Below are positions 1 through 15,181 of a stretch of DNA of 64,000 nt, piece after piece. The first letter of the stretch is position 1. Each line of letters begins with the position of its first letter. A program made the translations under genes and the position numbers. The notes under the pieces were generated by a model. That model was given only the letters and a program-made list of their open reading frames with translations, ran no database searches and was not told the DNA's origin. Origin of the DNA: Flaccisagitta enflata (taxonomy: Eukaryota > Chaetognatha > Sagittoidea > Aphragmophora); contig OZ231127.1 in NCBI GenBank assembly GCA_965153355.1, positions 30,752,001 to 30,816,000 of the forward strand, written 5' to 3'.

Positions 1-700
1 TTCAAAATCTTTTCCATTGAAAGTATTTTGAAGATTTTTGAATTTTCTTTCAATCTAGACCAGTCCCAGGTCTGTATTTCACACCGTTAAAAAGTTACAG
101 CCAGTCAAAGACGACTACTATTTTAAGCACATGACAAATTACAAAATCATCAAAAAAATTGTTTATTGTTTCTTTATCTTATGAAATTACCTAAGAAGAA
201 TTTTCAACTATTTTTCAGTCAGAGTAATTTTGAAGATTTTCGAATTTTCTTTCATTCTAGACCAATCCCAAGTCTGCATCTCAAACGGTTTAAAAGTTAC
301 AGCTAATCAAAGTGAAGCACTGATAATCTTGAATTCTGTTTCTCTTATGGAATTGTGAAAACGATTCCTAACTTTTTTTACTCTTTTTTTTTACTACGCC
401 CAAACGCCTCAAGATTAAGAACTTTTTCTTTTTGATTCTCAAAGGTTAAAAACTTGGCTTTTCAATAGTGCAAAACATTTAACTTGAAATCAAAGAAAAA
501 ATGGCTAAAATGGTCATTTAAAAGTGCGTCTTTTTTTGTTTTTTGTTTTTTTGATTCGCATGGTAGTTCAGATAATGCCTTTGACTTAGGTAATGTGATG
601 TGAGTGAAGTGTGAACACTGAACACTGCACTATTCATCGCTTTTCTACACGAAGGCTAGATTCTTTACGTCGTGAGATGGACTTCACATGATCACAGTTA
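1..700. other. AT-rich spacer with a ~100-bp direct repeat
   Basis: Two related segments, about 8-112 and 214-313, share TTTTGAAGATTTT, TCTAGACCA and a run ending AAAGTTACAGC. The same unit appears inverted near 51585-51650 inside a terminal-inverted-repeat element, so this is probably a decayed transposon piece. No gene is visible. Confidence 0.5.
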
Positions 701-757
701 GAATGAATCTTTACACAGTAGTGTTTTGATCCAAAAACTAAGCCAAGTAGGCCAAGT

Positions 758-960
758 AGGTGCGCCGTGTGGATTGTCGAACGTTTGCGTTACCAACCAA
801 CCAACTGACAGATCAACCGACCAACGTTGGCGCACCTAAAAACAGCATAATGAATCCGCATAGTAAGCTTCGAAGAAGTGTGTACCTAGATCGATATATC
901 AAAGCCGAGACAGACACAGACAGACAGAAAGGCACACGGACAGACGGACAGTAAAAACAG
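758..960 (-). repeat. Family A-like repeat, diverged
   Basis: AGGTGCGCC at 758-766 is inverted as GGCGCACCT at 829-837, followed by CTAAAA. Between them is a CCAA/CCGA-rich tract, and a GACAGACA tract follows. This resembles the minus-strand layout of family A but is diverged. Confidence 0.4.
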
Positions 961-1138
961 ACGAAGGGAGAGAATACCTCATAGTATATCTAATTCAGCA
1001 TACATCTGACCCAATAAATGATCAGAGATGCAGATTCCGCAAGCTGCCGCGTAGCAGAATTGGTCTCTCAAGAGCTGCCGCAGCTTTTACTCACTATTGA
1101 TAGTATCATTCTGTCTTCTGTCTCTCAATTTAGTATGT

Positions 1139-1202
1139 TCTTTCATTCTTTCTTTCATTCTTTCTTTCTTTCTTTCATTCTTTCATTCTTTCATTCTTTC
1201 AT

Positions 1203-1262
<60 letters not shown>

Positions 1263-1344
1263 TCAAAATTTCTCTCTCTTTCTTTCTCTTACTTTTCATG
1301 TTTCTTTCATGTTACTTTTCATGTTCTTTCATTCTTTCTTTCAT

Positions 1345-1416
<72 letters not shown>

Positions 1417-1480
1417 TCAAAATTTCTCTCTCTTTCTTTCTCTTACTTTTCATGTTTCTTGTTTCCTTTCTTCTTTACCC
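1139..1480 (+). repeat. (TTTC)n arrays in a 154-bp tandem duplication
   Basis: Two TTTC arrays are each followed by the same CAAAATTTCTCTCTC... tail (at 1264 and 1418). This shows a local duplication of array plus flank with a 154-bp offset. The long Phe/Leu/Ser open frames here are a result of the repeat. Confidence 0.9.
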
Positions 1481-1816
1481 CTTTCATTGCCTTCTCTTTC
1501 CCCTCCTGCCGCATCTGCCGCACATTGGGCCTTGCCTGCCGCGTAGCATTGCTACTTTGCTACCATGAATCTGCATCTCTGTAAATGATTGACACTTATT
1601 CCTAAAGGGAGGACGCATGAGAGGGAAATATTAAACTAGGCGTTGGCAGTTCTTAGTTCCAGCGCGGTTTTCATTTTCTACGCCAGATTTTCTCTCACCA
1701 CGCTTCAAACTCCGAAGGTCCTCGAATGTGTTGAACCCATCATGCCTTTTATGCCCTAGCATCTGGTTTCATTACGACCTCCCTTTTCTTTGTCCTCTTT
1801 CTTCGTTCTGTTTTTT

Positions 1817-1912
1817 AGTCGCGTGCACGCGACTCTACACTTTGCCGTGTTGGTCGGTAGGTCGGTAGGTCGGTCCGTCGGTCGGTCCGTCGGTCGGTCC
1901 ATCCGTCACATT
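1817..1912 (+). repeat. Family A structured repeat, copy with perfect palindrome
   Basis: It starts with AGTCGCGTGCACGCGACT, an exact 18-nt palindrome, then CTACACTTTGCCGTG and a run of GGTCGGTAGG and GGTCCGTC units. The 3' part runs into the GGTA-rich minisatellite instead of the usual family ending. Confidence 0.75.
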
Positions 1913-1919
1913 TTTAAAA

Positions 1920-2226
1920 TCATAACTTTTTAAGGTATTTTAAGGTAATTTAAGGTACTCTAGGGTATTTTAGGGTACATTAGGGTACTTCAGGGTTCAT
2001 TGGGGTACTTTAGTTATTCTTGGTATTTGGGGTACTTTAGTGTACTTTCAGATATTTTTGGGTACTTCTAGGTGTTTTTGAGTATCTATGCTTATTTTTA
2101 GGTATCTCTGGGAAATTCTGGGTATTTTTGGGTATTTTTGGGTATGTTTGAGTATTTTGGGGTATTTTGGATATTTCTGGGTACATTAGGGTAGGCAGGG
2201 TAGGCATTGTAGGCAGGGTATTTTAA
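1920..2226 (+). repeat. Degenerate 10-12-nt GGGTA-rich minisatellite
   Basis: Irregular units of the form TTTTGGGTAT or TTAGGGTACA repeat for about 300 bp. The unit length wanders, so it is an old array. Confidence 0.7.
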
Positions 2227-2229
2227 TGA

Positions 2230-3180
2230 GTAGGCAGGTAAATTTGTGTTTAATAGGCCATGGCTATAGCTATAGCTATAGCTTTAGCTTTTTTGAGCTC
2301 TTTTGAGTCAAATCCCGACGCACGCGACTGTTGCCCTCTTGGGCTTGTTTTTTTTTTTCATCGCTTCCTGTTTTTCTTCAGCGGTTTCTTCCCATCTTTC
2401 TACCCAAGCTTTCATTTTGCCTTTCTTGTTGACCTTTTTTACGCCACAAAGGACTTACCTAGAGGCATAAAGCGCCCAATATTCTGTTACCACTAACCGG
2501 CAGTCCCTTTTCAGTTGCATCATCACTTTTTTTTAAACTTGAGCCTCACCATGATATCGTTTCCTTTGGTGAATAGTTTACACCTCAAACTCCTCATTTC
2601 AATGTCTGTCTTCTTCAAATCCACCCCATCTTTTCTACGGCCGCCCCGCATTACACCCTCGCGCAACGACTGAACCCTATGGCGCTATCCTTTCCTTAAG
2701 TCCACCATTTGCCTCAGTACCCGATGGTGATTCCAACCCAAAATTTCTCACCAATTCGCCTTTCCTCCAAACCTCAGCCCAAGAAGTAACCCCATCACAT
2801 CCTTTGTTTGGCTACCTTGCCACCACGTCTTTCTTATCGACTCTACCCCATCCTTGTTGTAGCCGCCCTTCCATCTCACTCTAGCGCGCAAACTCCTTCT
2901 CATGACCTCATTCCCTCCTCAAGTTCGCCATAGAGTATCAAAAGGAGGGGGAAAAAGCCGGCGAAGAATGGGTTCTCCGTTTTCTCCTTCACTGTCTCGC
3001 TCTTTTTCTATCTCTCGGTTTTTTTCTCGGTGTCTTTCTGCTTCTACGGGTCTCCTTTTCAGTCTTTGTCTGACAATTTTTCTGTCCGCCTATCAGCGTA
3101 CTTGTCTTTTCGTCTGTTGGTCTGTTTTTCAGTTTTCTGTTTGTCTGTATGTAAATCTGTCTATATGTCTATCCAACTTC
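2230..3180. other. Unique pyrimidine-rich spacer
   Basis: No convincing exon, RNA gene or transposon end is seen. A short GCTATA repeat lies at about 2262-2285. Confidence 0.4.
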
Positions 3181-3183
3181 GAA

Positions 3184-3185
<2 letters not shown>

Positions 3186-3263
<78 letters not shown>
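3186..3263 (+). repeat. (CT)n microsatellite
   Basis: Uninterrupted CT dinucleotide run of about 78 bp. Confidence 0.95.
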
Positions 3264-3265
<2 letters not shown>

Positions 3266-3477
3266 TTTTCGACCTTTGTGTGCCATTAAAGGACGCCATG
3301 TAGCCCTCACCCCCCAAGACGCGCATTTTTCTTCCCAGAGTTTGTTTGTTTACGAGGCCACTTTTCTAATTTCTTTTTGTTTATATTTGCATAATTCTTT
3401 TTTCGCTCGACTTTTATTCAAACCGCTGAAATGCCACGGATATCAACAGTAAAACAAAAGAAAAGAAAAATATAGAT

Positions 3478-3563
<86 letters not shown>
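3478..3563 (+). repeat. (TTG)n microsatellite
   Basis: TTG trinucleotide run of about 28 units. It opens long frames on both strands that are not genes. Confidence 0.95.
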
Positions 3564-3564
<1 letters not shown>

Positions 3565-4490
3565 GTTTTTGTTTTTTATGCTCCGCCTCCTGGACTGAGA
3601 TTTCTCCTATATTCTGTTCAAACCCCGTCCAATCCGCCCTACAGTGCGGCGCAAAAAAATTTTGTAGTAGTGATATGTACCATTTTTCAGTTGTCTGTCC
3701 TTTGGTCCATTTGTGAGCATGAGTAGAAAAGTGGAAAAAACAAGCATTTTTGATGCTCTTTGTGTATATTTGTGCTGAGGGGAGAGGGGTCGGACCACCT
3801 ATCTGCCGCAATATATCAAATCTGTGTCACTTATTGTGGTGCTTGTGGTGAAATGAACATAAAGCAGGCTGGGTGAACTATTCTATCATAAGTTATTTGT
3901 CTAACCTATCAATAAACAACTGAGAACTAACAAAGATCAAACTTGCTTTGTGCCGCACTGTACATACACTTTTTTTTATATAAGAGACAGCTTTTTTGAA
4001 CTCAGCCTGGTTGTTCTTAAATTTTCTTCTGTTTTCAGCCTGAATTTCTCTTAAAGTGTTCTTAATTTGTTCGATGTTCATAAATGTCTAAATTGTATAA
4101 AAATACCTTATTTAGAGCGGTTGTATCTTAAACTTGATAATTGTTATATTTTTTTTATATATAATACCTGATTTTATAGGCGAACTAAGAAAAGAAGTTA
4201 TTTTTAAAGATATATATTTCTGAAAATTTTGAATTAAATTCATTGTCTCAGCCTGGGCATTCTCTTATTTTGTTCTTAAAATTTCGGCAAATCTCAGGCT
4301 CACGTCTCTTATAAACTGGTCTCTTATTAAAAAACAAGGCCAAGAGATGTCCAATAGATGCGTCCTCTTTAGACGTAAGATATAATCATACAAATTATTA
4401 GATATATAGATATATAGATATTAAGATGTAATAATATGAAAATATAAAGATTCAGAGATAAAGAGAAAAATATAAACTGATTCATCTCTC
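3564..4490. other. AT-rich spacer
   Basis: No gene or clear repeat boundary is seen. Four clustered copies of a TCTCTTA or TTCTTA motif occur between 4015 and 4325. Confidence 0.35.
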
Positions 4491-4650
4491 CCCCACGCCT
4501 CCCCACCCCTCCCCACCCCTCCCCACTCCTCCCCACCCTCCTCCCCACGCCTCCCCACGCCCCCACCCTCCCCCACGCCTCCCCACACCCTCCCCCACCC
4601 TCCCCCACACCTCCTGCCTACCTACCCCACTCCCTCCTCACGCCCTCCCC
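4491..4650 (+). repeat. C-rich minisatellite, G-quadruplex-prone on the minus strand
   Basis: Units of CTCCCCAC and CCCCTCCCCAC repeat for 160 bp. The minus strand therefore has many spaced GGGG runs. Confidence 0.8.
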
Positions 4651-4669
4651 AACACCCCGCCTCACGAAG

Positions 4670-5190
4670 AGACATGAAGGGACTTGGAAGACATGGAGAG
4701 ATATGGAGAGACATGAGGAAACATGAGGAGACATTTAGAGACATGAAGAGACATTTAGAGACATGAAGAGACATGAAGAGACATAAGAGACATAAGAGAC
4801 ATAAGAGACATAGGAGACATAAGGGACATAAGAGATAAGAGACATAAGAGATATAAGAGATATGATATATAAGAGACATAAGAGACATAAGAGACATATG
4901 AGACATATAGGAGACATAAGAGACATAAGAGACATAAGAGACATATAGGAGACATATAGGAGACATATAGGAGACAAAAGAGACATAGAGACATAAGACA
5001 CATAAGAGATATAAGAGACATAGGAGACAAAAGAGACCTAAGATACATAAGAGAAATAAGAGATATAAGAGACATATAGGAGACATAAGAGACATATAGG
5101 AGACAAAAGAGACAAAGGAGATGAAAGAGATGAAAGAGACAAAAGAAATATAAGAGACAAGAAGATACATGAAGAGAAATGAAGAGAAAA
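4670..5190 (+). repeat. AGACATA-type 10-nt minisatellite
   Basis: About 520 bp of AGAGACATAA and variants (AGACATGA, AGACATATAGG). It runs into a family A tail with hairpin at 5283. The Met/Ser/Leu-rich minus-strand frames over it are by-products. Confidence 0.9.
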
Positions 5191-5235
5191 CCTTGAAAAT
5201 CGCGTTTTGAAATATTCGTGTGACACTCAGACATT

Positions 5236-5304
5236 CAGACATTCAGACAGACAGACCGACCAAGGGACAGACCCTCTTATAGAGATGCGAGGACGCATCT
5301 AAAA
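5236..5304 (-). repeat. Family A structured repeat, ATGCG-type stem
   Basis: Read on the minus strand: TTTTAGATGCG-TCCT-CGCATCTCTATAAGAGGGTCTG. The stem-loop is at 5283-5300, with a 7-bp stem and 4-nt loop, followed by a GTCC/GTCG tract. Confidence 0.75.
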
Positions 5305-5556
5305 AGTGTAGTCCAAAAGCGTCCCTCAAACATTCAGAACTGGAGGGATCGCAGTCGATTGGGTAAAAAGACACTTTAGTTCGCATTATGCATCCCTATT
5401 CCCCAAGTTACCATCGTACTTGCACATTGCAGCATATTCTACTCCCGAGTGCACATGAAAACGGGGCTAAGATACAGATTACGAGACATCAACAACGCTC
5501 ATGGATTCAGTTTCAACGGCAAACAAACCGATTCTATCCATCTGTATGCCAACTTT

Positions 5557-5685
<129 letters not shown>

Positions 5686-6120
5686 ACTATAAGAAGGGAT
5701 ATTGTTTCATTTGGTAAAAAAAGGGAAAAAAAGGAAGCACAAATCTATATTTAGACACATGCGAATTTAGGAGAACCGAGGCAATGATTCACTGCATCAA
5801 CACTAAAAAGATACTTATCTTTTCAGTTCTTCTCAGTTCAGTTCAGTTCTTTTCAGTTCAGATTTATTTTTACCTGGCAAACAAAAAATATTAGTTTTAT
5901 TACTTTTTAAAAATCGCATAATTCTCATTTTACCGAGATGCTTATGTTCTAGATAGTCAGAGGGATAGACAGAGGTGAGCAAAATGGATGACAGAAAGAG
6001 AGCCTTTCCCGCGTAAGTCTACGAAGTCTTCTTGGTAACTTTTCAGATGAATGTGATGTCGAGGGAACAAAAAACTATTTGGAGGGAAATTTTGTCTGGA
6101 AATTTAAGCAAGAGGACGGA

Positions 6121-6178
<58 letters not shown>

Positions 6179-6599
6179 AAAAGAGAGAGAAAGAGAATCG
6201 TTTTTGAACGCACGCGCACTAGTGAGAATGGCAGTGCTATGGAGCCTAAAATCATAAGCATGAGTAAAGAAAGGTTAAGATTAACTATCACAACCAATGC
6301 AATATCCTTGACTGAACTAATATGACTCTTTATCTGAAGGAAATACTGACAAGTAGTGAGTATAGAACAAATGGTCACCCAACGAAACAGAGCAAATGAT
6401 GATGGTGAATGAGGACTAATATCACCCTAGCTGACATATGACAAATCAATCAATGTGTATCGAATGGATTTTTTTCATTTCATGATCTTCATCAACGAAT
6501 CGGTGGATCGCACTGTCGGAGTTGGTGTTCACAATTCTACCGGCTTACCTTAATACTTTGACATCATTATTATTTTGTTTTTCATAAGAGATTCTCTCT

Positions 6600-6600
<1 letters not shown>
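5686..6600. other. Spacer with a (GA)n run at 6124-6176
   Basis: A GA run of about 50 bp lies in otherwise unique AT-rich sequence. No supported gene. Confidence 0.5.
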
Positions 6601-6705
<105 letters not shown>

Positions 6706-7091
6706 ATGCCAACACTAAGCTGCTCTTCTCGACGTTTGAATTATGAGACTTCCGGGCCATTCATTTGGCGATGGTTGCGGCCACGTTTCCCCATTATTTT
6801 CTCCTTACTTCCTCCTTATTCTTTCTGTTTTTCTTGATCCGGCGCTTTGGTTCTTGAACTGCAACTGTCACGCACCGTTCTCTGCCTCTATCTTTGCCTT
6901 CCATTCATGCTCAGGTTGAACTAGTCACAAGCTCACTGCCTATCATCACGTGTGGATGGGCACTGGGCATGGTAGACCGTAGTGGTATGTCATGTTTTTA
7001 GGAATAGCCGAGTCTCAATTTTGACAGAACGATATGCTATCTGTGAAAGTAAGGATAGTCTTTACGATAATTCAATGCGCTAAGCTAACAC

Positions 7092-7190
7092 AGTGGCAGT
7101 TTAACTCTAACAAATGACACGGGGTCATAATATCGTTGCGTACCGGTGGGCAGGGGCATCCAACCAAGATCCACACCCAACACCTTCCAC
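7092..7190 (-). repeat. Family A-related segment (CCCCTGCCCACC box)
   Basis: On the minus strand it reads GTGTGGAT...GGATGCCCCTGCCCACC...CGCAACGATAT, matching segments at 31010-31050, 35345-35410 (opposite strand) and 62180-62215. These look like a longer subfamily of the same structured repeat. Confidence 0.5.
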
Positions 7191-7191
7191 C

Positions 7192-7440
<249 letters not shown>

Positions 7441-7615
7441 CTGCTCTCTCATTCAGGATTTTGTCCAGGATCAGAGAGGATAGGGCATTCAATAGCTTCC
7501 TACCATTTATTTCCTCCCACCCAGAAAGTCGTCTTACGCCAAACGCGAAATTTCGCACGATTAGTTTCAAATCATTCACCGTTTTTGGTGCCATTTGGCG
7601 CCAAAAACGAAATTG

Positions 7616-8901
<1,286 letters not shown>

Positions 8902-8978
8902 CTTATTTTCACCCGTCCGTTTTTCTCCTTTTATACCGATGTCCCATAAGAAGGTGGTTTTAGATTGATTCTTTTTAT

Positions 8979-10175
8979 AGTCGCATGCACGCGACTCTAC
9001 AACCCGCTTTGTCTATCCGTTCGTCGGTCGGTCGGTCCATCGGTCCGACCATCCATAAAACTTTACTTTTTTATTTTTCGGCGTTTATGGGTGGCTGTTG
9101 CATTACTGCTCCTGCCCAAATGCATGGATAGTCTTTTTTATAACTGCCCCTGCCCACCAGCACGCGACAAAGGTAGCCGTGCATTAGGGCCAACGGTTTT
9201 TGCATCAAATCTATTGAACGCCCCAGCCTGCAGCTTTTTTAAACAGATTATGTCTATACTGTTGAAAACTACTCGCCATATGACTTTTCTCCGTGATTTA
9301 GAGGTGCCAGATTTGATACTTTGATCATAACTTGATGGTGGTTGTGGTAAAAATGTCAAATTTAGGTCATTTTAGCCGCCAAATTGGGCCACTTAGCCTT
9401 AGAAATCAAACCTAAAATCCATGAGATTATAAAACTAGAGCTCAAGATCTCACTAGTGGTGCAATCCGCATGTTTCTATCATTTTTCATTTTGATTTGAG
9501 AGTATTTCAAAGACGAAAGGGTTTGAAGGGAAAATGGCAGCTCATGGATTTTAAGTCTTTTTATAAATTGGAAGTGGCCTAATTTTTCATCCAAAATTGA
9601 CCAATTTGCAAAAAAATCGACTTTTTTGCACCTGCTTCTACAGTCTCTAAAATTTTTTTTGGGGAATATCGATCAAAAATCAGCTAGAACAGGAAAAACT
9701 CTTCAATTTGATCACCAATTTTATGCAGATTGGTCCATCCAAAGCCGCGAAATATTGAAATTTGTGAAAAATGTCAAAATTGCCACTGAAATTGAAGCTG
9801 CAATTTTCCCTTCAAACCCTTTCATCTTTGAAATGCTCTCAAATCTAAACGAAAAATGATAGAAACATGCGGATTGCACCACTAGTGAGATCTTGAGCTC
9901 TAGTTTTATAATCTCATGGATTTTAAGTTTGATTTCTAAGGCTAAGTGGCCCAATTTGGCGGCCAAAATGACCTAAATTTGACATTTTTACCACAACCAC
10001 CATCAAGTTATGATCAAAATATCAAATCTGGCACCTCTAAATCACGGAGAAAAGTCATATAGCGAGTAGTTTTCAACAGTATAGACATAGTCTGTTTAAA
10101 AAAGCTGCAGGCTGGGGTGTTCAATTGATTTGATGCAAAAACCGTTGGCCCTACCGTGCATCCGGCCTTGTTTTT
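8979..10175 (+). repeat. Family A structured repeat split by a hAT-type element
   Basis: The 5' part (8979-9184) has stem-loop AGTCGCATGCACGCGACT, the CGGT/CCAT tract, a GCTCCTGCCC box and a GCACGCGAC box. The 3' part (10154-10175) is CCGTGCATCCGGCCTTG plus T's. Removing the insertion and one target copy restores the usual ...GTAGCCGTGCATCCGGCCTTGTTTTT end. Confidence 0.85.
9185..10153. mobile_element. hAT-type foldback element, 969 bp, non-coding
   Basis: It begins TAGGGCCAACGG and ends CCGTTGGCCCTA. The two arms (about 9185-9545 and 9795-10153) are inverted, near-identical copies of about 355 bp around a middle of about 250 bp. It is flanked by a perfect 8-bp duplication, CCGTGCAT, at 9177-9184 and 10154-10161. 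An 8-bp duplication with TAGGG-type ends is typical of hAT elements. No transposase frame is present, so it depends on an enzyme made elsewhere. Confidence 0.9.
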
Positions 10176-10653
10176 CTCGAGGATAGATGAGGAAAGCGCT
10201 GCCTCCTTGCTCTTGCCCAATCCCTCACCACTTCATGCGTGCGCGTCCTTGCGCGCACTCTGACGAGCGTGTATGTGAGTGCAGATGCGCGCTTGTGTTA
10301 TTTTACGTGCACACGCGTGTTTGTGTGTGCGAGTGTGTGTTTTCTCCATGCAGGTCCCGATGGAGTAGGACTTTGGGACCAGAGACCATAATTGGATATT
10401 TTCCCTTTCCCCCTTTTGTCTCGGTCGGGCCTTTCTTTAATTTTCATTAAAAGCACATGGTTTAGCCATGAGAGTTGGAGGGGTACAAAGGAAGGGTTGA
10501 AGGTAAGAACCAACTTTGGTAGGCACATGAATGTAGGTCTTGTTGATTGTTACACAACTGTCATACAGATTTAACCACGCGTAGTTCAAATGGGGTTTAA
10601 AAATAGAATTAGCCTGAGGGCTGGTGAGGTTTCTCTTCTTTCTTTTCGTTTTT
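10176..10653. other. Spacer with TG/GC-rich patch
   Basis: Unique sequence; 10235-10345 is rich in GTGTG and GCGCG. No gene is recognised. Confidence 0.4.
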
Positions 10654-10850
10654 AGTCGCATGCACGCGACTCTACAACCCGCTTTGTCCGTCGGTCGGTC
10701 GGTCGGTCGGTTGGTCGGTCGGTCACACTTTATTTTTTTATGATTTTATTTCTTTGACCTCACTGCTCCTGCCCAAATGATCTGGTGACCTCAAATATGG
10801 CCCCTGCCCACCCGCACGCCACTTCGGTAGCCGTGTATCCGTCCTTATTT
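10654..10850 (+). repeat. Family A structured repeat, near-complete
   Basis: Stem-loop AGTCGCATGCACGCGACT at 10654-10671, then CTACAACCCGCTTTGTCCGT, a GGTC run, a CACTGCTCCTGCCC box, CCCCTGCCCACCCGCACG and the end GCCGTGTATCCGTCCTTATTT. Confidence 0.85.
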
Positions 10851-13217
<2,367 letters not shown>

Positions 13218-15050
13218 ACCAGTTCCTGATAGTTTTCGCCAATTATTGTCGATATGCTGCGGCTTCAGTCAGTATCCATTGACGAATGCCCCTTTATGTT
13301 TGTTTTTTCTTTTTTGCCAATTCGCCACTGTTCCCAGTCAGTTTTCGCCACTGTTCCCAGTCAGTTTTCGCCATTGTTCGTTGCCGGTCGTCGCCGCGCT
13401 GGTGTTTCCCTTCGGCTCATTGTCTTTCTATGGGGATTCTGCTGAGTGTTGTGGTTGTCAAGGGAGGTTTTTTGACGATGAAGGTCGCTCTTAGGATGGA
13501 GGGCTTGAAATTTGGGAGGAGAGATAGAGGGTGGGTGGTATAGGAAAAAAGTGACATTTATGGGATGATTCACATACAGTTAATTCCTGCTATAACGGAC
13601 GCAGGAGTAAAGGAAATCTCACACTCGACAGATCCACGAATTTGAATCAGAGGCTGAAAGAAATCTAGCAAAGGAAATCTACCTGAATTTTACATTAACC
13701 GAAGTTAAAAAGGCTTAGGTAAAACAGAAAATCATAACCTTTCAGTCATTGGATTATTTTGCGCTTAAAAAACTGCTTCGCCGAAACAGCCAAAAAGATC
13801 AAGTGTGATCTGCCCATAACGGAAAGAAAGTGTTGGTTCCTTGGAGTTATTTTCTGTTAGCGATACTAGAAATCCGTCTATCGCAGATGAAAGGTTTTGG
13901 TCACATGACATCCGTTTTTGCGGGGTTCAACTGGCGGATGGATGGACGGGTGGATGGATGTGATGAACTTCATCCCTGTGCTCTGGGGGGAGGCGATTTT
14001 GTTGTGAAAAAAAAATGAACGCACAGGAAAGAAACATAAGGTAAATATTAGATTTATAGATACTCATTTTTTGGACCTGGCTAAAACATCGTTTTCGATA
14101 ATTCGATAATAAGTGCATTTTTGCTCCTTGCGAAAGTCACAATTTCACCTTTCCCTTTTTTCTACCGCCATGATCTTAAAATTGTTTCGCTTGGGTTAGC
14201 AACTTCATCCACTATGTTACTGATTTAGAGTCCACTGTGTATATCAATGTCAGTGTGAAAAAAGCGAGCTGTTGTGATGCAATTTCTGTTTCCTTTTGAT
14301 TAATTGTATGAGTTTTATGTAGGATGAATTGTTGCACATGTCACAAATGGAATTGAAATGCCTTCATGCAAATGACAACAGTAACCAAAAGAACAAGTAA
14401 CTCAGATTACAATTAACCTGCGCAAGATATCGATCCGTATCGGACTGACTGACCGATTTTCTACCCTGAAGGCTTCACATAGTTAGGTCTACCGCTTCAT
14501 CCCTCAATGAAGAACCTCAAGGAACTTGTTAGTTTTGTCTGTAGAATGCATCATTTTTGGTGGGCATTTTTTTTTTTTTTTTTGATGGGAGGGGGTTCTT
14601 AGAATAATCGTTTTCATGGAAAACAAGGAATGGCACTTGTTTTAACTTTTAAATAGTCTGTGACGGTTATCAAGGCTCTCTTCCATCTATTTCGTTTGGG
14701 TGTAGTGAGGGATTTCGTTTTGCTTTTTATTCCATTATAAGAGAAAATGAGAAATTGTGTGATGTTTAAAAAAATAAACTCTTATTTAACACAAGTTTTC
14801 ATTCTTCTGGGAAAGCTATGTAATTGTGGAATCTAACTGTAACTGCCTTATCGTTACGCGTGTGGGAGTTGTTGCAGGTTCGATTCTTTCAAAACTTTTC
14901 CACTTATGTATCCAATTCTTTAAACCCTCTATCGCTGATTTCTGCGCAATTTCCGCAATATTTTAGGAATAGATTGCCAAATTGTCAATAAACTGTTCAT
15001 TGATTTATTGAAAATCAAAATGATTTAGATTTCGATAAGAATTTTGGCAG
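13218..15050. other. Spacer upstream of the lectin, with pogo-like termini
   Basis: CAGTTAATTCCTGCTATAAC at 13577 resembles a pogo/Tigger-type terminus, but no partner end is found. 13320-13380 holds three TTCGCCACTGTTCCCAGTCAG-like units. The rest is AT-rich and gene-poor. Confidence 0.4.
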
Positions 15051-15058
15051 TATAAAAG
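15051..15058 (+). promoter_or_regulatory. TATA box of the lectin gene
   Basis: TATAAAAG lies 57 bp before the start ATG, leaving room for a transcription start about 25-30 bp downstream and a short leader. Its position before a signal-peptide exon supports the gene start. Confidence 0.65.
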
Positions 15059-15114
15059 TCATCCATTCGTCCACTGCCATTAGAAAAAAAACCAAGTCAA
15101 ATAAATACAGAAAC

Positions 15115-15181
15115 ATGAAGTGCTTTGGACCTCTCGGTCTAGCCATCACAGCTCTATTGGTTGCTCTTAACGTAGAAGCCG
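15115..15181 (+). CDS. Lectin exon 1 (signal peptide)
   Basis: The ATG at 15115 is the first ATG downstream of a TATA box at 15051. It encodes 22 residues with a hydrophobic core ending in ..NVEA, a good signal-peptidase site. The donor GTACAT begins at 15182 and leaves a phase-1 codon (G) that joins CT of exon 2 to give Ala23. Confidence 0.82.

Noticed and set aside
14870-14890. B-box-like GGTTCGATTC suggesting a tRNA gene
   Set aside because: No matching A box at the right distance and no acceptor stem could be drawn.
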